Source: Armatimonadota bacterium (lineage in GTDB: Bacteria; Armatimonadota; Zipacnadia; Zipacnadales; UBA11051). From it: a stretch of DNA of 5,976 nucleotides. The stretch is from positions 1 through 5,976 of the forward strand of contig DPJP01000468.1 in NCBI GenBank assembly GCA_003542955.1. Reading direction: 5' to 3'. This document shows, one piece after another, positions 1 through 5,869 of the stretch. Position 1 is the first letter of the stretch. The number at the start of each line of letters is the position of its first letter. A program made the position numbers and the translations under genes. The notes below the pieces were generated by a model, which saw only the letters and a program-made list of their open reading frames with translations, ran no database searches and had not been told where the DNA came from.

Positions 1-472
1 CCTGCCGGTCGGAGCCGACCGTGGTCACATCCGCCACCGCGCCGCCCGTGAGTACCACCGTCTGTGTATCTTCGTTATAGATCGCCTGCTGCTGCGCGCT
101 GGCGACGATCTTGCGGCGCACGCCATCCTCACCCGGCTTTGTCAGCACGTTGAAATGCACGACACCGTCGGCAACGAGTCGCAGAATGCGGTCGTTGGTC
201 TCACTCAGCTTCACCTGCATGGTGGGAGCCGTCATCGAGGCATCATAGCCCGCGAAGATCGTCAGGGTGCAGTTGCCCGAGAACTTCATCTCATTGGTGT
301 CCCAGTTGTAGACGAGGTCCTTGGCCTTAACCTCCGCCGAGTTGGTGCGCGTGCCGTTCTGCGCGATGGCCCCACCGAGCGCCAGCAGTATCACGCCGAG
401 TGAGGCGGCTACGACATGCCGGGGCCGGACCGACACCGACCGGATTGGTCTTCGAGTACCCACAGACTGCAT
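1..472 (-). CDS. lptA: LptA/OstA-like periplasmic LPS transport protein (3' part beyond window)
   Basis: Only the first 157 codons are present; the frame is open at base 1. LptA proteins form a beta-jellyroll bridge that carries lipopolysaccharide through the periplasm from LptC to the outer membrane LptDE complex. Visible here: a basic N-terminal stretch, a hydrophobic segment at about residues 19-37, and a probable signal peptidase site after AIA (residue 37). After that come short beta-strand-like repeats with OstA-family spacing, such as KFSGNCTLTI (about 63-72), LVADGVVHF (99-107) and VVLTGGAVADV (139-149). The start chosen is the ATG at 470-472, because GGAGG lies exactly 8 bases upstream; the in-frame ATG at 476-478, overlapping the lptC stop, has a spacing of only 2. 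It follows lptC with a 2-base gap, as lptA does in many genomes, which supports the call. The family is fairly clear; whether the complete protein is a short LptA or a longer OstA-domain protein cannot be seen. Confidence 0.77.
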   Translation of the reverse strand, partial: MQSVGTRRPIRSVSVRPRHVVAASLGVILLALGGAIAQNGTRTNSAEVKAKDLVYNWDTNEMKFSGNCTLTIFAGYDASMTAPTMQVKLSETNDRILRLVADGVVHFNVLTKPGEDGVRRKIVASAQQQAIYNEDTQTVVLTGGAVADVTTVGSDRQ

Positions 473-474
473 CT

Positions 475-1164
475 TCATCGCCTCCAGGCCATGCGAACAT
501 TGCCCCGCCAGTGTGTTTGACGCTTCTTCAGATCGACGGTGACCTCATCCGCGCGCGCCTCGAATTGCCCATGCCTGACGACCACTCCGCCGCCCGCAAC
601 GAACGCCTCGTTTGCCAGGTCGTAGTCAAAGGATGCGGCATCAAACTGCATCGAGCGCTCCTTCAGGGTGCCCTTGACCCCCTTGGTTGCGCTCAACAAC
701 TGCTTCTGGAAGTCGTACGTCGCGCTATCGGCCCGGAACTCGGCAACGGGTTTGCGGCTGGTGACCGTGATCCCGCCCGTGAACGTTGCCTGCTTGTCGG
801 CGTAGTGCACCTCGAACCCCGGTGCGCTGATCTCCAGGTCACGGTCATCCTTGAGCACTGCCGCGAACGCGACATCCCTGCCGCGGGCCAGGCCGGCCTT
901 CTCGTCGTATGTGAACTCGCCGTCGGCCTTCACCTGCCAGATGATGTTGCCCTCGGCGTCTCGCTCGATGAGTTCCCCGCCGCTGACGCGCACGCCTTTC
1001 CCCGCGTCCGCCCGGTCATCCTCCCCGGGCCCGCCGACAGGGGACACCGGAAGACCGTCATCTCCCGCGGGCGCGATGCTGAAGCGCCAGATTAGGAAGC
1101 TGACCAGCGCGACCGCACAGAACACCGCGGCGTAGAGCAGCCATATACCGGCTTTGCCTCGCAT
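475..1164 (-). CDS. lptC: LPS export periplasmic protein LptC
   Basis: LptC is the single-pass inner membrane subunit of the LptBFGC transporter; it receives lipopolysaccharide from LptF/G and hands it to LptA. The 229-residue product has one N-terminal membrane helix (about residues 7-28, flanked by basic residues), then an acidic, glycine- and proline-rich linker (about 30-57), then a strand-rich periplasmic domain. Typical LptC/OstA features are VSGGELIERDAEGNIIWQVKAD (about 60-81 region), the AGLARG turn (90-95), and repeated 'strand, Gly-Gly, strand' units such as FTGGITVTS (128-136) and FVAGGGVVVRHG (188-199). It is somewhat longer than the ~190-residue E. coli protein, mostly because of the linker. 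The ATG at 1162-1164 shares one base with the upstream glycosyltransferase stop (TGATG). An in-frame GTG directly before it (1165-1167) would give a 4-base overlap and has a purine-rich GGGGGA at a better spacing, so the start is uncertain by one codon. Adjacent lptA supports the identification. Confidence 0.85.
   Translation of the reverse strand: MRGKAGIWLLYAAVFCAVALVSFLIWRFSIAPAGDDGLPVSPVGGPGEDDRADAGKGVRVSGGELIERDAEGNIIWQVKADGEFTYDEKAGLARGRDVAFAAVLKDDRDLEISAPGFEVHYADKQATFTGGITVTSRKPVAEFRADSATYDFQKQLLSATKGVKGTLKERSMQFDAASFDYDLANEAFVAGGGVVVRHGQFEARADEVTVDLKKRQTHWRGNVRMAWRR
481..485 (-). promoter_or_regulatory. Ribosome binding site of lptA, decides the start
   Basis: The minus strand reads GGAGG inside the final codons of lptC. 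Spacing is 8 bases to the ATG at 470-472 and 2 bases to the ATG at 476-478, so the downstream ATG is favoured. Because the site lies within the lptC coding region, lptA translation is probably coupled to lptC. Confidence 0.65.
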
Positions 1165-1904
1165 CACTCACCGTGTCCCCCGGCCAACTGCCCCTGCTTG
1201 AGCAATGGTGCAAACCGGCACCACCAGAGCGTTCGCAACGCGTGCAGCCCGTCCTGCCAGCGGATCTTCTTGCCTTCCTCGATACTGCGCGGGAAGTAGT
1301 CAATCGGCAGCTCGGCCACGCGCATTCCCTTCAGTCTCGCCAGCCTGGTCAGCTTCGCCGCCAGCTCGAAGTCGAGGTCGAAGCTGTTGCAGCGAAGCTC
1401 CAACGACTGGAACACCTCGCGGGCGGCCATCTTGTAACATGTGGCGACATCGGTCAAGCGGCTGTTGTAGAGCAGGCGGAAGACGATATTGATGACCTCG
1501 CGCCCCACTGAGTACGACGATGCCGGCAGCTTCTGGTTCCGCTGCCTGGCGCCCAGGATGCGCGAGCCCAGCACCGCCAGCACATCAGGCTGCTCGCACA
1601 ACTGAAGCATCGGGACGAAATCCTGCGGGTTGTACTCCAGGTCGCCATCCTGGATGACAACGTAATCGCCGCGCGCCGCGGCCAGCCCCCTGCGTACCGA
1701 GTTGCCCTTCATCATGTTCTGCTCTTGCAGGATGACGCGGACCTCGGGCGCCGCGAAGGTCGCGATCAGCTCGCGCGTGCCATCGGTCGAGCAATTATCG
1801 ACAATAATGATCTCCTTGTCGACATCGACCGCAAGGACCCTGCCGATAAGCTCCTCGATGGTGCCTATCTCGTTATAGACTGGGACTACTACCGAAAGTT
1901 TCAC
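1164..1904 (-). CDS. Family 2 glycosyltransferase, polyprenyl-phosphate sugar (DPM-like) synthase type
   Basis: This 246-residue protein has a GT-A fold of glycosyltransferase family 2. Motifs: VVPVYNE (6-12), the nucleotide-binding DNCSTDGT (36-43), and the metal-binding DGDLEYNP with D86 and D88 (86-93). The stretch LTDVATCYKM (150-159) and the basic segment FPRSIEEGKKIRWQDG (204-219) are characteristic of dolichol/undecaprenyl-phosphate mannose or glucose synthases, where the region lies near the lipid phosphate. Such enzymes move a sugar from a nucleotide donor to polyprenyl phosphate on the cytoplasmic side. There is no C-terminal membrane helix, so it would act as a soluble or peripheral protein, as in the shorter DPM1 class. 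The start is GTG (1902-1904) with GGAG 9 bases upstream (1914-1917). It sits 19 bases after the rfbG-like gene and overlaps lptC, so it is in the operon. The donor sugar cannot be read from sequence. Confidence 0.85.
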   Translation of the reverse strand: MKLSVVVPVYNEIGTIEELIGRVLAVDVDKEIIIVDNCSTDGTRELIATFAAPEVRVILQEQNMMKGNSVRRGLAAARGDYVVIQDGDLEYNPQDFVPMLQLCEQPDVLAVLGSRILGARQRNQKLPASSYSVGREVINIVFRLLYNSRLTDVATCYKMAAREVFQSLELRCNSFDLDFELAAKLTRLARLKGMRVAELPIDYFPRSIEEGKKIRWQDGLHALRTLWWCRFAPLLKQGQLAGGHGE

Positions 1905-1923
1905 GCCTGCAGGCTCCGGCAGA

Positions 1924-2949
1924 TCAGGCCCGCCTCGGGCCGATTGCGTTCATGTTCTGCGCGTACCACCGGTACGTCTCGGCAAGCGCGGCGGGCAGCG
2001 ACCACTGCGGCTGCCAGCCCAGCTCCCGTGCGGCCTTCGAGCAGTCAAGGTACTGGTGCTTGATCTCGCCCCATGAGGTGCCCTGCACATCAGGTTGCAG
2101 ATGCGAACTCCCGGACGCCTCGATGATCGTCCGGACGAGTTCGAGCACGCTCACCGGCACGCCGGTGCCGATGTTGTAGGCCTGGCCCGCCGCCGCGCCG
2201 TCCACGGTGAGCTCGGCCAGCCGCATGTATGCCGCCGCGGCATCCTTGACATACAGGTAGTCCCGCTGCGGGCTGCCGTCGGAGCGGATCACCGGGTTGC
2301 GCCCGTTGAGAACGGCCGTGATCGTGTCTGGCACGATGCGGGAGACGTTCATGTCGCCGGGGCCAAACAGGTTGCTGCAGCGTGTCACCGAGACAGGCAG
2401 CCCATAGGTATTGTGGTATGTTCGAGCCAGCAGATCAGCGCACGACTTCGACGCATCGTAGGGGTACAACCCGACAAGCGGCGCCTGCTCGGTGTAGGGG
2501 AGAACGTCCTGGTCGCCGTAGGCCTTGTCGCTGCTGGCGACCACGACGGCCTGGAGCAGGCCGGTGCGGCCGGAGGCATTCAGCACCCGGCATGCCTCGA
2601 GCATGTTGCACGTGCCAATGATGTTGGTATGAAAGGCTCCAAGCGGCGCGCGATTTGCGGCGCCGACGATGGCCTGGGCCGCGATGTGGAAGACGACGGA
2701 GCAGTCATGCTCATTGACTACCCGGGTCGAGTCGTCATAGGAGGTGATGTCGCCGGGAGCGAGCGTAATACGGCCCTCCAGACCGGCTATCCGCAGGTAG
2801 GATGCATCCGGGACATCCCTGTACATGCCTGTCACGCGGGCGCCGGCGCCCAGCAGCGCCTCCGTCAGGTGGCCTGCCAGGAAGCCGTACACCCCGGTGA
2901 CGAGCACACTGCGCCCGCTCCAGAACCTGCCGCTTTCCGGCTGTTCCAT
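1924..2949 (-). CDS. rfbG: NAD-dependent sugar dehydratase, probable CDP-glucose 4,6-dehydratase
   Basis: An extended short-chain dehydrogenase/reductase of 341 residues. The Rossmann nucleotide-binding motif is TGVYGFLAG (18-26, a GxxGxxA variant of GxxGxxG); D67 in GDI probably contacts the adenine. HIAAQ (88-92) is the conserved cofactor motif. The active site is SSDKAYG (139-145) with Y164 and K168 of YDASK. Asp-Lys after the Ser/Thr is the pattern of CDP-glucose 4,6-dehydratases (TSDK), whereas dTDP-glucose enzymes have TDE and GDP-mannose enzymes have SSE. The reaction would be CDP-glucose to CDP-4-keto-6-deoxyglucose. Its place directly after rfbF supports this substrate. The C-terminal half (RSDGSPQRDYLYVKDAA, about 222-238) looks like general epimerases rather than the RPWQHVLEPL segment of classical RfbG, so substrate certainty is moderate. 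The start is the ATG at 2947-2949, 2 bases after the rfbF stop with GGGAG 5 bases upstream; a longer in-frame start at 2991 would overlap rfbF by 40 bases and lacks support. Confidence 0.78.
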   Translation of the reverse strand: MEQPESGRFWSGRSVLVTGVYGFLAGHLTEALLGAGARVTGMYRDVPDASYLRIAGLEGRITLAPGDITSYDDSTRVVNEHDCSVVFHIAAQAIVGAANRAPLGAFHTNIIGTCNMLEACRVLNASGRTGLLQAVVVASSDKAYGDQDVLPYTEQAPLVGLYPYDASKSCADLLARTYHNTYGLPVSVTRCSNLFGPGDMNVSRIVPDTITAVLNGRNPVIRSDGSPQRDYLYVKDAAAAYMRLAELTVDGAAAGQAYNIGTGVPVSVLELVRTIIEASGSSHLQPDVQGTSWGEIKHQYLDCSKAARELGWQPQWSLPAALAETYRWYAQNMNAIGPRRA

Positions 2950-2951
2950 GC

Positions 2952-3734
2952 TCACTCCCACTTCTTCCAGGGGGCCTCGCCCGTGGCCCACAGCTCATTG
3001 AGCCTGAGGTTGTCCTTGTAGGTGTCCATGCAGGTCCAGAAGCCGTCATGGACGTAGGCCATCAACTCGCCCGCCTGGGCCAGTCGTTTGAGAGCACCCC
3101 GCTCGAGCGGGTCGTCGGGCTCGAGCCAGTCGAAGATGCTCTGGCTGAAGACCATGAAGCCGCCGTTGACGAGTTCGGGCAGCATCGGGTTCTCGTCCAT
3201 CTCCGTGACCAGCCCGCCTTCGGCAAGCTTCACGTGCCCGAACTGCGAACGCGCGCGGATGGCAGTGAGCGTCGCCGTCTTCCCATGGGAGCGGTGGAAC
3301 TCGACGAGCGTCCGCAGGTCGATATCGGCCAGCCCGTCGCCGTAGGTCACCATGAAATCAGGCTCACCGGCCAGGTACGGCCTGACACGCCGCAGCCGCT
3401 CGCCCTTCTCCGAGTCGATCCCCGTGTGGCACAGCGTGATCCGCCACCGGTCTGTGTCGACGGGTTCCTCGATGATGCGTGCGGGCCCCGTCGACGGCAG
3501 CTCGATCTGCACGTCGCGGCCCTCGTAGCGCGCGCGGTGCACCACATAGTCGACCACCTGCTCGGCGCGATGGCCGAGCAGCAGCAGGAAGTCGTCGAAG
3601 CCGTCCTGGGCGAACATCTTCATGATGTGCCACAGGATCGGCCGGTTGCCGATCTCGTAGAGCACCTTGGGTGTTACGGCCTGCTCGTCGGCCAGTCGCG
3701 AGCCCCGTCCGCCCGCGAGTATTGCTGTCTTCAC
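2952..3734 (-). CDS. rfbF: Glucose-1-phosphate cytidylyltransferase
   Basis: The enzyme joins CTP and alpha-D-glucose-1-phosphate to CDP-glucose and pyrophosphate (EC 2.7.7.33) in the cytoplasm, the first step to CDP-deoxy sugars. The 260 residues match the known RfbF length and layout: N-terminal LAGGRGSRL (6-14) for nucleotide binding, TPK with K23, EIGNRPILWHIMKMF (27-41, nearly the RfbF signature), TYGDGLADID with metal-binding D133 (130-139), KTATLTAIRA (152-161), NGGFMVF (190-196), GELMAYVHDGFWTCMDTYKD with D237 (222-241), and the family-typical ending APWKKWE. The motif usually read as EKP is ENP here (181-183), so a normally conserved lysine is missing. The start is GTG (3732-3734) with GGGAG (3743-3747) 8 bases upstream. 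It is the first gene of the operon, with a candidate promoter about 100 bases upstream, and the next gene follows after 2 bases. Confidence 0.93.
   Translation of the reverse strand: MKTAILAGGRGSRLADEQAVTPKVLYEIGNRPILWHIMKMFAQDGFDDFLLLLGHRAEQVVDYVVHRARYEGRDVQIELPSTGPARIIEEPVDTDRWRITLCHTGIDSEKGERLRRVRPYLAGEPDFMVTYGDGLADIDLRTLVEFHRSHGKTATLTAIRARSQFGHVKLAEGGLVTEMDENPMLPELVNGGFMVFSQSIFDWLEPDDPLERGALKRLAQAGELMAYVHDGFWTCMDTYKDNLRLNELWATGEAPWKKWE
2955..2959 (-). promoter_or_regulatory. Ribosome binding site of the rfbG-like gene, decides the start
   Basis: The minus strand reads GGGAG directly before the TGA of rfbF, 5 bases from the ATG at 2947-2949. It favours this start over the in-frame ATG 14 codons upstream and implies translation coupled to termination on rfbF. 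Confidence 0.6.
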
Positions 3735-3742
3735 CGCGCTGT

Positions 3743-3747
3743 CTCCC
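3743..3747 (-). promoter_or_regulatory. Ribosome binding site of rfbF
   Basis: The minus strand reads GGGAG with 8 bases to the GTG at 3732-3734. This supports the non-ATG start, which is also where homology to the RfbF N-terminus (MK-AILAGG) begins. Confidence 0.65.
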
Positions 3748-3771
3748 AGTGGACCTGGAATGTGGGCCGCA

Positions 3772-3825
3772 GCCGGGGGTCTCCGGCGCTACGGCCATGC
3801 CGGGCAGCAGACCGCGCAGGCGCGG
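3772..3825 (-). other. GC-rich leader of rfbF with two short dyads
   Basis: The predicted 5' leader holds two perfect 5-bp dyads: CCGCG/CGCGG at 3812-3816 and 3821-3825 (4-base loop) close to the inferred transcription start, and GCCGG/CCGGC at 3772-3776 and 3783-3787 (6-base loop). Short GC dyads are common by chance in DNA of this composition. I see no known riboswitch consensus and no leader peptide with a credible ribosome binding site. Confidence 0.25.
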
Positions 3826-3835
3826 CACGCACGGC

Positions 3836-3865
3836 ATTATACTCCAACCCACGCCGGCGCCACAA
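3836..3865 (-). promoter_or_regulatory. Candidate sigma70-type promoter for the rfbF-lptA operon
   Basis: On the minus strand a perfect TATAAT (3836-3841) is preceded, after 18 bases, by TTGTGG (3860-3865), which matches three of six bases of the -35 consensus. There is no extended -10 TG. In such GC-rich DNA a perfect -10 hexamer in the only sizeable intergenic gap is unlikely to be chance. Transcription would begin near 3828-3830 and give a leader of about 95 bases before rfbF. The -35 hexamer overlaps the downstream arm of the inverted repeat at 3856-3883. Confidence 0.55.
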
Positions 3866-3883
3866 CCGGGCCACGGTGGCGCC
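3856..3883 (-). terminator. Perfect 8-bp inverted repeat at the end of the GT39-like gene; possible terminator or operator
   Basis: Arms GGCGCCAC (3856-3863) and GTGGCGCC (3876-3883) are exact reverse complements separated by 12 bases. The hairpin begins at the stop codon of the glycosyltransferase (3883-3885). No run of U follows it on the minus strand, so it is not a classical intrinsic terminator; it could be a U-less terminator, an RNA-end stabiliser, or a protein binding site, since one arm overlaps the -35 element of the next promoter. The structure is certain; its role is not. Confidence 0.4.
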
Positions 3884-5841
3884 TACGGCCCCGGTTGACC
3901 CTCCGTGACCCGGTAGAGCAGGTGCGTGCGACTCGGCATGCCCACGGGCTGGAGCAGCCCGGCGCGGATTGCGTCATCGAGCAGCGCCATCTCCGGTCCC
4001 CGTCGCTGGTCCGGGGCGCCGCAATGGATCGGGTTCACCAGCACATGCGTCACGCCCAGTTCGGCATACCGGGCCAGCAGGTCGTCGGGGGAGCCCATCG
4101 CGTCATAGCCGAAGAGGTCGCTATGCGCCCTGTCGCCCCAGATGACCGGTCTCTCAAAGCCGTATGAGCGCGGTTCGCCGTAGGTCGCGATGACGGCGTC
4201 CTCCGGCAGGTAGCGCGCGATGTACGAAGCGGCCGGATGCAGGTCGAGGCGTGTATTCAGGTAGCGGTCCCAGGTAACCGCCCCGGTGACCGCGGGCCAC
4301 GCCGAGTAGAGCCCTAACGCGAGCGGCAGCAGCGCCCAGAGGCTCCAGAAGGCCAGGAGCGTGCCGGCCCCGGCCGTGAGCATCCTCTGTGTGCCCAGCA
4401 GCCGGCTCAGCGAGTAGCCCACCACCGGCGCCAGCAGCAGCAGTGTCGGCAGCAGGTAGCGGTTGTACTGCATCGAGTAGAACCACCACAGCCACAGCGG
4501 CAGGAATACCCACATCGTCCAGCCCACCGCGCGCGGACGCTTCCATATCAGCAGCAGCACAATCAGTGGGAGGTAGAGCGGGCCGACCCAATCGGCCAGC
4601 AGCGCCTGGGCTTTCAGTGCCGGGTTGACGTTGTACTCCCACGGCTGAGCAGTCACGTCCCACGGTCCTAACAGCCATCTGACCGGCGCCCGCGGGCCGA
4701 CCAGGTGCCGCCGCGGGCTCGACATCTCCATGACGTCGGCCGGCAGCTCGCCCGGACCGAAGTTGAGCTGGTGGTACTCGTATGCCTGCGCGCGGTCGGC
4801 GGACCAGAGCCTGCCGCCGAAGACCTCGTACAGAAACGGGTAGAACGGGTTGCCGGTGTACAGGTACGTCTTGAGATACCACGGCCCACCCAGCGCCGCG
4901 GCCAGCAATCCCGCCAGCAGCCAACGCCGCAACGCTCCCGGCGCCCGCACTGCTCGAACCAGTGCAGCAATAGCCATCACACCGGCGAACGGGAGCCCCT
5001 GCATCTTGATTGCACACGCCGTCCCCAGCATGATGCCCAGCGGCAGCAACGCGTCGGCGTCACCATCCACGGCCCACGCAAGCAGAAAGTAGAGCCCCCC
5101 CAGCGCGGCGAAGCATACGCCAAGGTCGACGTAGGAGAGCCCCAGGAGGCCCACGAAGGTCGGCGTGGTGATGACCACAAAGCCCGCCCACAGTCCCGCG
5201 GCGCGCCCCAGGAACCGCACGCCTGCCACCATCGCCCAGAGCACCGTCAGCATGCCCATGAGCCAGTGCAGCACCCGCACCGTCACATAGCCGTCGGTGA
5301 GCATGCCGATGGTGTAGAGCATCTGCAGCGTCGAGGGGAACTGCGAGTGGTGGTCGTGCCAGAGCGGCCGGACGCGGCCCTCGTGCGCGTAGGTCCAGGC
5401 CTGGGCGAGATGCTGACTCAGACCGTCCCAGTCCGAGCCGTCCGGCGGCAGCAACGCGACGAGGAATGATAGCAGAGCCATCAGCAGCAGGAAGACTGCC
5501 ACCGCCCGCGCCCCGGAGCCGAGGCTCCAGAACTCCGCAAGCTGAGACCGCGCACTCGACCACAGCTCCGGCAGCAGACGCCATCGCAGGAGCCCGACCA
5601 GGAGCATCACGGCCCATACGCAGGTCACCGACGCGAGGCTCAGCCAGCCGATCAGCCCGAGCCCCAGCACCGCGTAGGCGCCGATGACGATCCCCAGGGC
5701 CAGGGCGACAAGCGCGCGCGGCCAGCACCGCGCAATCCGCACGCCCAGGGCCTCCAGCAGCCACGCGCCGAACAGCGTGCACCCAAGCACAACCGCGGGG
5801 GCAGTCAGCAGGCCTGCCAGGAACTCGATCAAATCCGGCAT
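3883..5841 (-). CDS. Multi-pass GT-C (GT39/ArnT-like) glycosyltransferase
   Basis: A 652-residue inner membrane protein with about 12 hydrophobic segments (clear ones near residues 8-30, 42-62, 66-86, 112-131, 185-207, 236-256, 305-323, 420-434, 440-456, 462-480 and 488-512). The first large outer loop (132-170) carries acidic residues D134, D137 and D139 and then WHDHHSQFPSTLQMLY (161-176); this 'W-D-x-L-x-x-H-L ... FP' layout resembles uncharacterised phospholipid-carrier-dependent glycosyltransferases of the GT39/PMT_2 group. YLKTYLYTGNPFYPF (322-336) is another mark of these proteins. A soluble tail (about 521-652) would lie in the periplasm. Such enzymes transfer a sugar from a polyprenyl-phosphate carrier to a lipid, glycan or protein. 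The ATG at 5839-5841 lies 28 bases after the holA-like stop with only a weak GGAA upstream, so readthrough transcription from that gene is likely. Donor and acceptor are unknown. Confidence 0.8.
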   Translation of the reverse strand: MPDLIEFLAGLLTAPAVVLGCTLFGAWLLEALGVRIARCWPRALVALALGIVIGAYAVLGLGLIGWLSLASVTCVWAVMLLVGLLRWRLLPELWSSARSQLAEFWSLGSGARAVAVFLLLMALLSFLVALLPPDGSDWDGLSQHLAQAWTYAHEGRVRPLWHDHHSQFPSTLQMLYTIGMLTDGYVTVRVLHWLMGMLTVLWAMVAGVRFLGRAAGLWAGFVVITTPTFVGLLGLSYVDLGVCFAALGGLYFLLAWAVDGDADALLPLGIMLGTACAIKMQGLPFAGVMAIAALVRAVRAPGALRRWLLAGLLAAALGGPWYLKTYLYTGNPFYPFLYEVFGGRLWSADRAQAYEYHQLNFGPGELPADVMEMSSPRRHLVGPRAPVRWLLGPWDVTAQPWEYNVNPALKAQALLADWVGPLYLPLIVLLLIWKRPRAVGWTMWVFLPLWLWWFYSMQYNRYLLPTLLLLAPVVGYSLSRLLGTQRMLTAGAGTLLAFWSLWALLPLALGLYSAWPAVTGAVTWDRYLNTRLDLHPAASYIARYLPEDAVIATYGEPRSYGFERPVIWGDRAHSDLFGYDAMGSPDDLLARYAELGVTHVLVNPIHCGAPDQRRGPEMALLDDAIRAGLLQPVGMPSRTHLLYRVTEGQPGP

Positions 5842-5869
5842 GGTGGCGTTCCGGGACTGGGGTAGGTGC

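Noticed and set aside
2154..2169. Perfect 7-bp inverted repeat CACCGGC-AC-GCCGGTG
   Set aside because: It lies within the rfbG-like coding region where it encodes the conserved GTGVPVS turn; GC-rich Gly/Thr/Pro/Val codons explain it and there is no U run.
2950..2991. Longer start for the rfbG-like gene at 2991
   Set aside because: It would overlap rfbF by 40 bases, and the added residues match no SDR N-terminus; the ATG at 2947-2949 has a good ribosome binding site just after the rfbF stop.
3735..3828. Possible riboswitch or attenuator in the rfbF leader
   Set aside because: Only two short 5-bp GC dyads are visible, with no known riboswitch core, leader peptide or terminator U run.
3836..3841. 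ATTATA on the plus strand as a possible plus-strand signal
   Set aside because: No gene on the plus strand would use it; read on the minus strand it is TATAAT, correctly oriented for rfbF.
2095..3908. Long open frames on the plus strand (2095-3021 and 3048-3908; also 400-1095 and 4705-5469)
   Set aside because: They lie antisense to genes with clear family motifs, their products are rich in Arg, Ala, His and Gly without recognisable motifs, and they are expected from the GC bias of the opposite strand.
2871..5823. 13-base identical stretch GGCCTGCCAGGAA at 2871-2883 and 5811-5823
   Set aside because: Both copies encode a similar FLAG-x-L-T peptide in unrelated proteins; a chance match, with no wider repeat around it.
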